This document shows, one piece after another, positions 32,638 through 41,574 of a stretch of 64,000 bases of DNA. The notes under the pieces were generated by a model, which worked only from the letters and a program-made list of their open reading frames with translations, did not search any database and was not told the DNA's origin. Position 1 is the first letter of the stretch; every line of letters begins with the position of its first letter. A program made the position numbers and the translations under genes. The stretch lies in NCBI RefSeq assembly GCF_013340285.1, contig NZ_BLVO01000013.1, positions 665,574 through 729,573 of the forward strand. Reading direction: 5' to 3'. This DNA comes from Desulfovibrio subterraneus (GTDB lineage Bacteria; Desulfobacterota; Desulfovibrionia; Desulfovibrionales; Desulfovibrionaceae).

Positions 32638-33330
32638 ATGTCGGAAAAAAGGGAAACTGAACATCACGTAGATCCGACCAATGTGGGGATCGTAGGCGAA
32701 CTCCAGCATGGTATTTCCGAAGAAGCCCAGCCGCTTCTCAAGTTTCTGGTGGCGAACTACAAGACTATTCTGATCAGTCTTGGTGTCGTTGTCGCCATTG
32801 TCGCCGGTTATGGCATCTATGACTACAGCGTCAAGAAATCCATTGCTTCCGCCCGCATGGAACTGGGCGACATCCTCATCAACAAGAGCGGAGCCGATCA
32901 GTTCGCCTCTCTTGAGGCATTTGCCGCCAAGGCCCCTGAAACGGTCCGTCCTGCGGCATTGTTTGAACTGGTCCGCCTGAGCCTTGAGAAGAAAGATTAT
33001 GAAAAGGCCGCAGGCCTCTGGAATTCTCTTGCAGGTATAGCGGCAGGCGATATGGCCTTTGTGGCCCGCATGGGCAAGGCGCAGGCCCTTGCCGCTTCCG
33101 GCAAGCTTGAAGAAGCTTTTACCGAACTGGAAGCCGCTGATGCTGCCGCTCCCGAATCTTTCAAAAACATAGCCAAAATGCAGTTTGCCGTGGTTGCCGA
33201 AGAAGCAGGCAAACTGGACCGGGCTCTTGCCGCCTATGAAGCCCTTCAGGGCGAAGGCAACAACATGGACAAGGAACTCTTTGCCCACAAGATAAGCCAG
33301 CTCAAGGCCCGCATAGGCAGCAAGGGCTAG
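32638..33330 (+). CDS. TPR-repeat membrane protein, YfgM-like
   Basis: This is a 230-aa protein with a short cytosolic N-terminus, one membrane helix (ILISLGVVVAIVAGYGIYDY, about 44-63) and a periplasmic domain with TPR-like repeats (DYEKAAGLWNSLAGI, GKLEEAFTELEAADAAAPES, GKLDRALAAYEAL). The layout matches YfgM-type proteins that work with the SecYEG translocon or other envelope partners; that role is inferred from layout only. A strong promoter and ribosome site lie upstream, and iorA follows after 70 bp, so the two may be co-transcribed. Confidence 0.78.
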   Translation: MSEKRETEHHVDPTNVGIVGELQHGISEEAQPLLKFLVANYKTILISLGVVVAIVAGYGIYDYSVKKSIASARMELGDILINKSGADQFASLEAFAAKAPETVRPAALFELVRLSLEKKDYEKAAGLWNSLAGIAAGDMAFVARMGKAQALAASGKLEEAFTELEAADAAAPESFKNIAKMQFAVVAEEAGKLDRALAAYEALQGEGNNMDKELFAHKISQLKARIGSKG

Positions 33331-33400
33331 CTCGCGACATCTTCCGCTCAACTGTTTGCTGTACCGGCGTTGTCCGGTCATATCAGGAGAAGTATTCAAC

Positions 33401-35239
33401 ATGGCGCATCCGATTCTGGCCGGTGGCCCCGGCGAAAAGCACCTGTTGCTCGGTAACGAAGCAATAGTGCGTGGCGCGCTGGAAGCAGGCATAAATGTTG
33501 TCACCTGCTACCCCGGCACTCCTTCCTCAGAAGTTCCCGATACCTTCCACCGTCTCAAGGACGGTTCCTACTACTTCGAATACTCCGTTAACGAGAAGGT
33601 GGCCATGGAAGTGGCCGCAGGTGCAGCTCTCGGTGGTGCCATGACTCTGGTGACCATGAAGCACGTCGGCGTGAACGTTGCCGCCGACCCGCTGCTTACC
33701 ATGACCTACACCGGCCTGCCGGGCGGACTTGTGCTGCTTTCTGCAGACGACCCCGGCTGCCATTCCAGCCAGAACGAGCAGGATAACCGCTACTATGCGC
33801 GTCTTGCCGGTATGCCTTGTTTCGAGCCTGCCTCCGCGCAGGAAGCCAAGGATATGACCCGCGAAGCGCTGCATCTTGCCCGCAAAACCGAACAGCCCGT
33901 CATGCTGCGCACGACCACCCGCGTGAACCATCTGCGTGGTCCCGTGGCCTTTGATGTGCGCCCCGAACCTGCGGCCATTGTCGATTTCAAGCGTGATCCC
34001 CGCCGTTTTGTGCCGGTGCCTGCCGTGGCCCGCGTACGTCATGGCGAGCTTCTCAAGTCGCTTGAAGCAATCCGTGAAGTGGCAGAGAATTCTCCGTGGA
34101 ACGTTGTCCGTGGCGAAGGCAAGGTGGGCATAATCGCTTCCGGCATCGCCCGTTCCTATCTGGCAGACGTGCTGGCCGAACAGGGCTGGGCGGACAAGGT
34201 TTCCGTGCTCGAACTGGGCATGAGCTGGCCGCTGCCCGTGAAGCTCATCGGCGACTTCCTCAAGAGTGTGGACAAGGTCATCGTCATTGAAGAACTTGAG
34301 CCGCTGCTGGAAAAGGAAATTCGCGCCATGGTGCACGAAATGGGTCTTTCCCTGCCCGTGCATGGCAAGTGCGACTACCTGACCGTGCAGGGTGAATATG
34401 ACACCACCGCCATTCAGATGGCACTGGCAGAGCACCTTGATGCGCAGCCCGTTTCTCCCGTCTGCAACGAAGGTGACCTCGGCCTGCCGGTTCGTCCCCC
34501 GAACCTGTGTGCCGGTTGCTCGCACCGTGCCGTATACTATTCCGTCCGTCAGCTCTTCGGCGACGACGCCTACTATTCAAGCGATATCGGCTGCTACACG
34601 CTGGGCATTCTGCCTCCGCTCAAGGCTGCCGATTTCCTCTTCTGCATGGGATCGTCCGTGTCTTCCGGCTGCGGTTTCTCCCGCTCTTCCGGCAAGGACG
34701 TGGTTGCCTTCATCGGCGATTCCACCTTCTTCCATTCCGGCATGACCGGCCTTGTGAACGCCGTGTTCAACAAGCACAACGTGCTGCTGGTTGTTCTGGA
34801 TAACGGCACCACCGCCATGACAGGCCATCAGCTGAACCCCGGCGTGGACGCCAAGGTGCTGGGCGATGCCTGCGTGCATCTGGATATTGAATCCATCGTG
34901 CGCGGCTGTGGTGTGACCGAGGTGGCAAAGGTGAAGCCTTTCAACCTCAAGGCTACCATGAAGACCTTTGAGGAAATGAAGGGCAAAACCGGCGTTCGCG
35001 TCATCATCGCTGAAGAGCCCTGCATTCTGTACGCACGGCGTACGCTGAAGCTGAACCGTCCGCAGGCTGCCTATGTGGCGGAGCAGGGGGCTGAAACCGA
35101 CCGAGTTCTGAACGAATATGCCTGTCCGGCATTCTATCGTGATGAAACCGGCGTGCAGGTGGATGAATCCCTGTGTACCGGCTGTATGGTGTGCATGCAG
35201 ATCAGCAAGAACTTCAAAGCCCGCAAAAGGAGCGCCTAG
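33401..35239 (+). CDS. iorA: Indolepyruvate ferredoxin oxidoreductase, alpha subunit
   Basis: IorA (612 aa) with IorB oxidatively decarboxylates arylpyruvates from aromatic amino-acid breakdown to aryl-CoA, reducing ferredoxin. It has the pyrimidine-binding GALEAGINVVTCYPGTPSSE region at the N-terminus, LCAGCSHRAVYYSVR, and the thiamine-diphosphate motif AFIGDSTFFHSGMTGL, ending at about NVLLVVLDNGTTAMTGHQ. The C-terminal ferredoxin module is cut short: only LCTGCMVC remains, with Met-Gln-Ile after it and no second cluster motif. The start at 33401 has AGGAGA upstream. Its stop codon directly abuts the iorB start. Confidence 0.93.
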   Translation: MAHPILAGGPGEKHLLLGNEAIVRGALEAGINVVTCYPGTPSSEVPDTFHRLKDGSYYFEYSVNEKVAMEVAAGAALGGAMTLVTMKHVGVNVAADPLLTMTYTGLPGGLVLLSADDPGCHSSQNEQDNRYYARLAGMPCFEPASAQEAKDMTREALHLARKTEQPVMLRTTTRVNHLRGPVAFDVRPEPAAIVDFKRDPRRFVPVPAVARVRHGELLKSLEAIREVAENSPWNVVRGEGKVGIIASGIARSYLADVLAEQGWADKVSVLELGMSWPLPVKLIGDFLKSVDKVIVIEELEPLLEKEIRAMVHEMGLSLPVHGKCDYLTVQGEYDTTAIQMALAEHLDAQPVSPVCNEGDLGLPVRPPNLCAGCSHRAVYYSVRQLFGDDAYYSSDIGCYTLGILPPLKAADFLFCMGSSVSSGCGFSRSSGKDVVAFIGDSTFFHSGMTGLVNAVFNKHNVLLVVLDNGTTAMTGHQLNPGVDAKVLGDACVHLDIESIVRGCGVTEVAKVKPFNLKATMKTFEEMKGKTGVRVIIAEEPCILYARRTLKLNRPQAAYVAEQGAETDRVLNEYACPAFYRDETGVQVDESLCTGCMVCMQISKNFKARKRSA

Positions 35240-35830
35240 ATGGAACGCATTCGCATCTACATGACCGGCGTGGGCGGGCAGGGTACTCTTACCGCCACCA
35301 CCCTTCTGGCCCGCACTGCTCTTGATCAGGGGCTGGATGTCGTATCCGGCGAAATTCACGGCATGGCCCAGCGCGGCGGCGTGGTGGAATCCACTGTGCT
35401 GCTCGGCGGCTGGAAGAGCCCGAAAATCAGTCATGGCGAAGCCGACATCGTTCTCGGCTTTGAACCATTGGAAACACTGCGCGGCCTGCCGTATCTGGCA
35501 AAGGGCGGCAGTGTCATCAGTAACACGGAACCGTTGCCTCCCGTTGGTGTTTCCTGTGGCCGGGATACCTATCCCGCCATGGAGCATATCACCGAACGGG
35601 TGAAGGGATGCTCCGCCAAGTGCTGGTTCCTGCCCTGCAGAACGCTGGGTCTGGAAGCCGGCTCCGTACAGGCGGGGAACATCGTACTGCTGGGTGCGCT
35701 GTGCGCATCCGGGCTGCTTCCCTTCGGACCGGAGGCTCTGGAGTCCGCAATCAGGAAATATCTGAAGCCCTCGCTGGTGGAAATGAACCTCAAGGCTGTA
35801 GAGCTAGGGGTTGCCAAGCTGGCAGGCTAG
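35240..35830 (+). CDS. iorB: Indolepyruvate ferredoxin oxidoreductase, beta subunit
   Basis: IorB (196 aa) is the gamma-domain-type partner of IorA. The N-terminal GVGGQGTLTATTLLA and EIHGMAQRGGVVEST are hallmarks of this subunit family. The ATG follows the iorA stop with no gap (TAG-ATG), so translation is coupled and a 1:1 complex is expected. It has no iron-sulfur motif of its own. A sigma-54 activator gene follows 15 bp later. Confidence 0.93.
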   Translation: MERIRIYMTGVGGQGTLTATTLLARTALDQGLDVVSGEIHGMAQRGGVVESTVLLGGWKSPKISHGEADIVLGFEPLETLRGLPYLAKGGSVISNTEPLPPVGVSCGRDTYPAMEHITERVKGCSAKCWFLPCRTLGLEAGSVQAGNIVLLGALCASGLLPFGPEALESAIRKYLKPSLVEMNLKAVELGVAKLAG

Positions 35831-35845
35831 GAAAACACGAATCCT

Positions 35846-37426
35846 ATGAGTGTAACCAACCTACAAGACGAAAGTCTACAGCCGTATCTGGGAACGCTTC
35901 AGCGTATTGTGTCGGAAATGGGACCCCAGCGTCCCTTCCAGTCCACGCTGAAGTCTCTGCTCAAGACACTGGCGGAGAATCATGACTTCCAGCGGCCTCA
36001 TCTGGTCATCTTCGACCCTGAGACCCGCACCCTCAAGCTCAGCCTTGCACATGCGCCCACCAAGTTGTCGCATGTGGAATACGAGCCCGGTGTCGGCGTA
36101 ACGGGGCAGGTGTTCTCCAGCGGGCAGCCGGTTATCGTGCCGCGCATGAAGGATCATCCGGCCTTCCTGAACCGCGCTTTCGGGCGTACCGAGGAAGAGC
36201 TGAAGACGCTGGCCTTCATCTGCGTGCCGGTGCTCGGTCCCGGTGAAGATGATGAAGGACGCGAAGTCATCGGTACCCTCAGCGTGGACACGCCAACGAG
36301 CGATATGTCCAAGCTCACGGGGCAGTCGAAGTTCCTTGCCGTTGTCGCAGGCATGATCGCCAACCAGGCGGCGTACTTGCAGGAGGAAATGGCCCGGCAG
36401 AAGCACCTGATGTCTCAGGGCCTCATTGCCGGTGACAATGTGGAAACGGGATTCATCCCGCCCAACATTGTGGCCGCTTCCAAATCCATGCGTCTTGTAC
36501 TCAACCAGGCTGCGCAGGTTGGTCCCAGCCGTGCAACCGCGCTGCTGCGTGGTGAGTCGGGTACGGGCAAGGAACTGCTGGCCGAGGCCATTCATCAGGC
36601 CAGCCCCCGCCGCGAGCAGCCGCTCATCAAGTTGAACTGCGCCGCGCTGCCCTCCGAACTGGTGGAAAGCGAACTCTTCGGTTACCAGAAGGGCGCGTTT
36701 ACCGGTGCGGTGCAGGACAAGAAGGGCCTTTTCGAACTGGCGAACAAGGGGACTCTGTTCCTTGACGAAGTGGGCGAACTCAGCCCCACCGCGCAGGCAA
36801 AAGTGCTGCGTGCCATTCAGGAACAGGAAATCCAGCGTCTCGGCAGCGAAAAGACCATCACCGTTGATGTGCGTCTTATCTGCGCCACCCACCAGCCTCT
36901 GGAAGAGCTGGTGGAAAAGGGGCATTTCCGCGAAGACCTCTATTACCGCATCAACGTGTTCCCCGTGTTCATTCCGCCGCTGCGGGAACGCAGGGAAGAC
37001 ATTCTGCCGCTGGCGGAACACTTCCTCAGCCTGTATGCGGAAGAATACAGTCGCGACATCAAGCGTATATCCACCCCCGCCATTGACCTGCTCACGCAGT
37101 ATCATTGGCCCGGTAACATACGCGAACTGAAGAACTGCATCGAACGTGCGGTGCTGGTGTGCGACGAGCACGTTATCCGTACCTACCATCTGCCGCCTTC
37201 GCTGCAGACGGCGGAAAGCACCGCGACCGACTCTAACCTTTCGTTCTGCGAGGCCGTAGCCAAGTTTGAACAGGAACTTCTTGTGGATGCGCTCAAGAAG
37301 GCCCGCGGCAACATGCTGCAGGCTGCGCGCGATCTGCGGGTGAGCTACCGTATCGTGAACTACAAGGTGAAGAAGTATGGTCTGGATGCCAAGAAATTCG
37401 CTGTGGCGAAGGGGCGTCCGCGCTAA
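35846..37426 (+). CDS. Sigma-54-dependent activator with GAF domain (NifA-like layout)
   Basis: This is a 526-aa enhancer-binding protein. An N-terminal GAF sensor domain covers ~30-180. The AAA+ domain (~205-440) has Walker A GESGTGKE (236-243), the sigma-54-contact loop GAFTGA (283-288) and Walker B LFLDEVGEL. The C-terminal Fis-type helix-turn-helix is NMLQAARDLRVSYRIVNYKV. The intact GAFTGA means it should activate sigma-54 promoters. It directly follows iorAB, suggesting it senses a related metabolite; no matching -24/-12 promoter was seen upstream of iorA, so its targets may lie elsewhere. A strong terminator follows. Confidence 0.92.
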   Translation: MSVTNLQDESLQPYLGTLQRIVSEMGPQRPFQSTLKSLLKTLAENHDFQRPHLVIFDPETRTLKLSLAHAPTKLSHVEYEPGVGVTGQVFSSGQPVIVPRMKDHPAFLNRAFGRTEEELKTLAFICVPVLGPGEDDEGREVIGTLSVDTPTSDMSKLTGQSKFLAVVAGMIANQAAYLQEEMARQKHLMSQGLIAGDNVETGFIPPNIVAASKSMRLVLNQAAQVGPSRATALLRGESGTGKELLAEAIHQASPRREQPLIKLNCAALPSELVESELFGYQKGAFTGAVQDKKGLFELANKGTLFLDEVGELSPTAQAKVLRAIQEQEIQRLGSEKTITVDVRLICATHQPLEELVEKGHFREDLYYRINVFPVFIPPLRERREDILPLAEHFLSLYAEEYSRDIKRISTPAIDLLTQYHWPGNIRELKNCIERAVLVCDEHVIRTYHLPPSLQTAESTATDSNLSFCEAVAKFEQELLVDALKKARGNMLQAARDLRVSYRIVNYKVKKYGLDAKKFAVAKGRPR

Positions 37427-37449
37427 GGCGCAGTGCATATGATATGATG

Positions 37450-37480
37450 AAGGCGGCTTCCGGAAGGGAGTCGCCTTTTT
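37450..37480 (+). terminator. Terminator of the iorAB-regulator unit
   Basis: AAGGCGGCTTCC (37450-37461) pairs with GGGAGTCGCCTT (37466-37477), 12 bp including two G-T pairs, loop GGAA, then TTT. The transglutaminase-like gene ends 5 bp further on the opposite strand, so the hairpin may serve both. Confidence 0.9.
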
Positions 37481-37484
37481 CTGT

Positions 37485-39341
37485 TTATCGCACCACGCCC
37501 CGGACTCTGTAATTGAATTCGTAGCTCAGTGCGCCGCCCCAGTCCGAGAGCAGCGCATCGCGGAACCGTGTGCCGCCTTCCGGCCCAACGGGTTTGCCGT
37601 AGGTGAAGAACCAGTTGATAACGGGGTCGCCCGTATAGCCCAGTCCTATCCAGTAGTTGCCGGACTTGAGCGTGAGCGTGTTCTGCCCAAGCGAAGCTGT
37701 ATGCAGTCTGAAAGGAAAGGTGACCCACCGGTAGCCTGGCCGCATGGATATGCCTGAAACGGGGATGATTTCGCTTGTGGCGACGAGCTCTCCCGGCTTG
37801 CCCGCATCGTCCTCCATCAGGTCTATCCACAGTGAGCCGCCTCCACCGTACCGGTGCAGGGCAAGGCTTATGTCCTTAAGCGACAGGGCGCGGGGCAGGG
37901 TGAATACCTGCGCATACTGCCGCAGCCGTGTGGTTGCATATTCCGCTGTTTCCACCATGAAGTTGCGGTTCAGCGTCATTACCCCGTTCAGTGTTTCAGG
38001 AGCGTCCGAGTAGGTTGAAAAATCTATGTTCTGAGGAAAGTCCATATTGCCCAAGGCAACGGCGGCCCCTTTCTTCAATTGTGTTTTGCCTGCCTTGCCC
38101 GTGGTCGTGCGGGGCTTTAAGCGGGGAGGCTTGGCCGGATATGTTGCATCGGGCTCTGTCGTTTTGCCGGCATGGCGGCGGGCCTTCTGGCCGGTTTTGC
38201 GTCCTTCCTGTGCGGGGGGGTCTGAATCCGGTATTGCGGCCACGGGTGTTCCGGCTTCCACGACAGGCAGCATGAGTCGTTTGAGCGGTCCGTCCGCATA
38301 TTCCTTTCCTGTCAGGGACACAGAGTCACTGCCGAATTCCGAAGCAAATACCTCCTGCACATTCGGGCGTCTGGTGCTGCCTCTGCGGGTTATCCATTTG
38401 ACCTTGCTGTCGTTCACCGTTTCCCTGTTGTCGAGGCCCACTTCTATGCGGATGAAACGGTTGGCAATGAACATGGCCGTGCTCTGGGGATTGTAGGGTG
38501 TCCAGCCAAGGTCGGGGAACCAGACCTCAATCCATGAGTGCCGGCCAAGGCCCATGCGGGTTCGCATTACATCGCCGGAAAGGGCAATGTCGTAAGGTTC
38601 GTCCAGCGTGATGCCGTTGACGACACGAACCGGGATGCCGACCGTGCGCATGAGGGCGGCTGCGAGGTGCGAGAAGTTCTGGCAGTTGCCGGTACCGGTA
38701 TCCAGCGAGAACAGTGCGTCGAACCGTTGGGGCGGATTGACGTACCGCACGTTGTCCACAATCCACTCGCAGATGCGCTGCACGGCATCGTACTGCGTCT
38801 GTGCGCCTGTCGTCAGTTCTCGCGCAAGGTCACGGATGCGGGGATCATCCGTCTGCACCTGTTCGGAGCCGAAAAGGTAATCAACTGCCTCGCGTGGAAT
38901 ATTGACAACGGGAAAGGGCGCAGTGGAGCGGAGCGTTCCTAACTTTGTCGTGTTGGCTGCCTTGAATCGTACCTGCGCGGTGACGGCAGAGGGCGGGGTA
39001 TTCCATTGGCCTTCGACAATCTCGTTGCCCCTGTTATCCGTGTAGGTAGTCTGCTTGTCCGGCTGGGGCGTAAACTGCAGATTGAAGTCGTGCACAACTT
39101 GGCTGAACGTTGGCGAGCTGTAGGACTTGGGCACTACGAAGCTCAGATGGAAGGTGCTGGCGGCATCCGTGTCTATGACGGTCTTGGATAGTTCAAAGCT
39201 GATGAGCGAATCCATGTTGCCACGCACCCTGACGTTGCGGGCATGGGCATCCTTGCCTGCCGTGCCACACGCAAGGAGCACGGCCATGATGACCATAAAG
39301 GCGAGGCGGTGCGGCAGGGCTGGAAACAGTCGGGAGGGCAT
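37485..39341 (-). CDS. Transglutaminase-like lipoprotein
   Basis: This is a 618-aa exported protein. The N-terminus (HRLAFMVIMAVLLACGT) carries a lipobox LLAC with Cys25, so it is probably an envelope lipoprotein. A transglutaminase/protease-like core follows, with Cys220 in TGNCQNFSHLAAALMRTVG and His268 in GRHSWIEVWFPDLGW. The third triad position, normally Asp in a W-x-P-x-D motif, is Asn284 (WTPYNPQS), which may still support papain-like chemistry. After a basic Pro-rich linker (~375-440), the C-terminal ~170 residues form a beta-rich domain of unknown role. GGAG lies 8 bp before the start at 39341. It is monocistronic and convergent with the sigma-54 regulator. Confidence 0.8.
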   Translation of the reverse strand: MPSRLFPALPHRLAFMVIMAVLLACGTAGKDAHARNVRVRGNMDSLISFELSKTVIDTDAASTFHLSFVVPKSYSSPTFSQVVHDFNLQFTPQPDKQTTYTDNRGNEIVEGQWNTPPSAVTAQVRFKAANTTKLGTLRSTAPFPVVNIPREAVDYLFGSEQVQTDDPRIRDLARELTTGAQTQYDAVQRICEWIVDNVRYVNPPQRFDALFSLDTGTGNCQNFSHLAAALMRTVGIPVRVVNGITLDEPYDIALSGDVMRTRMGLGRHSWIEVWFPDLGWTPYNPQSTAMFIANRFIRIEVGLDNRETVNDSKVKWITRRGSTRRPNVQEVFASEFGSDSVSLTGKEYADGPLKRLMLPVVEAGTPVAAIPDSDPPAQEGRKTGQKARRHAGKTTEPDATYPAKPPRLKPRTTTGKAGKTQLKKGAAVALGNMDFPQNIDFSTYSDAPETLNGVMTLNRNFMVETAEYATTRLRQYAQVFTLPRALSLKDISLALHRYGGGGSLWIDLMEDDAGKPGELVATSEIIPVSGISMRPGYRWVTFPFRLHTASLGQNTLTLKSGNYWIGLGYTGDPVINWFFTYGKPVGPEGGTRFRDALLSDWGGALSYEFNYRVRGVVR

Positions 39342-39437
39342 GCAGTCTCCGTGTGCGTGGGGGTTGGAATCTGGATTCACCCTACCATAGCAACAGCCGG
39401 TATGCGGAGACAAGCCTGCAAAGGAATATTCAGATGA

Positions 39438-39463
39438 AGCCGGAGGCGGGATCGCCCCCGGCT
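39438..39463 (-). terminator. Hairpin after the gamma-glutamyltransferase gene
   Basis: AGCCGG-GGCG (39438-39448) pairs with CGCC-CCGGCT (39453-39463) with one A-C mismatch and a 4-nt loop. It lies just downstream of the ggt stop on the minus strand. The T-tail is poor, so termination strength is uncertain. Confidence 0.5.
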
Positions 39464-39470
39464 GATGTGG

Positions 39471-41102
39471 TTAGATGCCAAAGGCGCAGCCGTCTGCGCG
39501 CGGGTCGCTGCCGGCGGCGTAGAACCCTTCTTCAGTGCGCAGAATGACCTGCCCTCGGCCGAAGAGTTTGCGATCATGTCCCTGACAGAGGTTGACTGTG
39601 TGGCGCATGGCGGCCAGCGTTTCAATGGTTTCTTCGGGAAGACCTTCTTCCAGCGCCACGGAGCCGTCCGGGTTTATGCAGAACCGCAACCTGTCCAGCG
39701 CACTCTGGGGATCGCATCCGTCATCAAGCAGGGCGCTGATGACCTGAACATGGCCCTGCGGCTGCATGAAGCCCCCCATGACACCCATGGCGGAGTGCAG
39801 CGAACCGTCCTGCCGGGTGGTCATGCAGGGAATGATGGTGTGATAGGGCCGCTTGGAGGGTCCCGCGCAGTTGGGATGCCCTTCCACAAGCGTGAAGTTG
39901 CATCCTCTGTTCTGCAGGGCAAAGCCCAGACCTTCGGGAACGATGCCGCTGCCGAAATTTCCGTAGACGGAGTTGACCATGGAAATGGCATTACCGTCGC
40001 GGTCGGTTACGCAGAACTGCACGGTGTCGCTGCCTGCTTCAGGCGTACCGTGCATTACGGCGGCATTGCGCTTGTCAGGCTGAATGCGTGCGGCACGCTG
40101 CGCCGTATAGTCGGGAGCGAGCAGGGTGTTGTAGTCCAGCTCTGCATGGGCAGGGTCGCATACATACCGGCGGGCATCGGCAAAGGCGAGGCGCAGGGCC
40201 TCTATCTGTCTGTGCAGGCGCTCGGGCGAAAGCGGGGCGTGGTCGGCATGGTCGGTATGGCCGAGAATGCCGAGTGCGGAAAGGGCCACAATGCCTTGCC
40301 CGTTGGGTGGGCACTCATGCACGCGGATGCCGCGATATTCCGTTGATAATGGCGTAACCCAATCCGCAGTGCAGGCTGCAAAGTCTTCCGGCTGCAGCAC
40401 GCCACCGGCTGCCTGCACCGCAGCGGCCATGCGTCCGGCAAGCTCGCCTTCGTAAAAGGCTTGTTTGCCGTGAGATGCAACAGCCTGCAGAACTTTTGCC
40501 ATGTGCGGGTTGCGAACGCGCTCGCCGGGAAGCGGTGCTCTGCCGTTTGCCAGCAGAGGGGAGCTTGTTGTGTGTTTGCGCAGCGCTTCTGCCTGCGACC
40601 AGAGCTCGCTGGTTACGGGACCGACGCAGAACCCGTCGCGCGCCAGACGGATGGCAGGAGCCAGTACCTGCTCAAGCGGCAGCTTGCCGAAACGTTCATG
40701 CAGGGCGCACCACGCGGCGCATGCGCCGGGGACGGTTACAGAAATGCCGTGGTACAGGGGCATCTCTTCAACCTCAAGCGCCAGCACCTTGTCGAGGGTG
40801 AATTGCGCACCGCTTCTGCCGGAACCGTTCAGTGCGTGCACGGTGCCGGTTGCGGCATCAAAGCACAGGGCAAAGGCGTCGCCACCTATACCGGTGGAGC
40901 AGGGTTCCACCACCGCCAGTACGGCGGCCACGGCTACAGCTGCATCTGCTGCACTTCCTTTTGCGCGCAGCATGTCCAGACCGGCGGCCACGGCTTGTGG
41001 TTGTGAGGCTGCAACCATGCCATATTCCGCAAAAACGGGGGATCTGCGGGAGGAAAATGCAAAGGGGGGAACGCAAAAGCCGATTGCAGAGTGTGTATTC
41101 AT
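39471..41102 (-). CDS. Gamma-glutamyltransferase, YwrD-like without signal peptide
   Basis: This N-terminal-nucleophile hydrolase (543 aa) cleaves and transfers gamma-glutamyl groups of glutathione-like compounds. The precursor should self-cleave before Thr360 in GSDTVQFCVTDRDG. The substrate-pocket motif NFGSGIVPEGLGFALQNRG and MGGFMQPQGHVQV near the C-terminus are conserved. Unlike the periplasmic E. coli enzyme, the start at 41102 (MNTHSAIGFC, preceded by GAGGATAAA) shows no signal peptide, resembling the cytosolic YwrD branch. The frame is open to 41225, but the extension overlaps the palindrome before the kor operon and was rejected. The role may be amino-acid salvage. Confidence 0.9.
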   Translation of the reverse strand: MNTHSAIGFCVPPFAFSSRRSPVFAEYGMVAASQPQAVAAGLDMLRAKGSAADAAVAVAAVLAVVEPCSTGIGGDAFALCFDAATGTVHALNGSGRSGAQFTLDKVLALEVEEMPLYHGISVTVPGACAAWCALHERFGKLPLEQVLAPAIRLARDGFCVGPVTSELWSQAEALRKHTTSSPLLANGRAPLPGERVRNPHMAKVLQAVASHGKQAFYEGELAGRMAAAVQAAGGVLQPEDFAACTADWVTPLSTEYRGIRVHECPPNGQGIVALSALGILGHTDHADHAPLSPERLHRQIEALRLAFADARRYVCDPAHAELDYNTLLAPDYTAQRAARIQPDKRNAAVMHGTPEAGSDTVQFCVTDRDGNAISMVNSVYGNFGSGIVPEGLGFALQNRGCNFTLVEGHPNCAGPSKRPYHTIIPCMTTRQDGSLHSAMGVMGGFMQPQGHVQVISALLDDGCDPQSALDRLRFCINPDGSVALEEGLPEETIETLAAMRHTVNLCQGHDRKLFGRGQVILRTEEGFYAAGSDPRADGCAFGI

Positions 41103-41221
41103 TTTATCCTCATGATATTGTTCAATCACACAACAATGGGATTTTTTTGTTGAAATTTCCGTGTTGGGGCTTGCGGGGCAGTGTGTCTCATTGTAACAGG
41201 GTACCAGAGAACCTGCAGGCC

Positions 41222-41244
41222 CCAATGTCGACTGTTGACATTGG
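41222..41244. promoter_or_regulatory. 23-bp palindrome overlapping a -35 box before the kor operon
   Basis: CCAATGTC (41222-41229) and GACATTGG (41237-41244) are perfect 8-bp inverted arms around GACTGTT. TTGACA (41235-41240), a perfect -35 box, overlaps the right arm. It sits between the divergent ggt and ferredoxin-kor genes and has the form of an operator for a dimeric regulator. Confidence 0.55.
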
Positions 41245-41302
41245 AAGTTATGTTTTACCTACGGCAGCGCGCTGCCACAAGCAACAGGTATCCGGTACGG
41301 TA

Positions 41303-41572
41303 ATGCCAAAGAAAAAGAAAGGGCAGACACTGGTGTGTGTGTACCCGGATTGGTGTAAAGGGTGCGGTATTTGTGTCGCATTCTGTCCGGGAAAGGTGCT
41401 GGAAATGAGCGCATTGGGCAAGGCGGAGCCCGTGCGTCCGGAAGACTGCATCAATTGTGGCTTCTGTGAACTGCACTGTCCAGATTTTGCAATCTCCATC
41501 CGGCCACGGGAGGATGGAGCAACCTGTCCGTCGTTCCCTTCCGGCCCTCCAACCAACGGTGAGGCTTGCTGA
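41303..41572 (+). CDS. korD: 4Fe-4S ferredoxin subunit of 2-oxoacid oxidoreductase (KorD-like)
   Basis: This is an 89-aa double-cluster ferredoxin. Cluster motifs are CKGCGICVAFCPGKV and CINCGFCELHCPDFAI, each with four Cys and a Pro after the last. It is the delta subunit expected for a four-subunit 2-oxoglutarate:ferredoxin oxidoreductase. The start was set at 41303 (MPKKKKGQTLV); an ATG at 41225 would add 26 unrelated residues and would lie within the palindrome. The Shine-Dalgarno match is weak for both. korA begins 2 bp after its stop, so the four genes form one operon. Confidence 0.88.
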   Translation: MPKKKKGQTLVCVYPDWCKGCGICVAFCPGKVLEMSALGKAEPVRPEDCINCGFCELHCPDFAISIRPREDGATCPSFPSGPPTNGEAC

Positions 41573-41574
41573 TC

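Noticed and set aside
35876-37438. 520-aa minus-strand frame opposite the sigma-54 activator
   Set aside because: The plus strand encodes an intact AAA+ domain with Walker A and GAFTGA motifs; the antisense frame has none.
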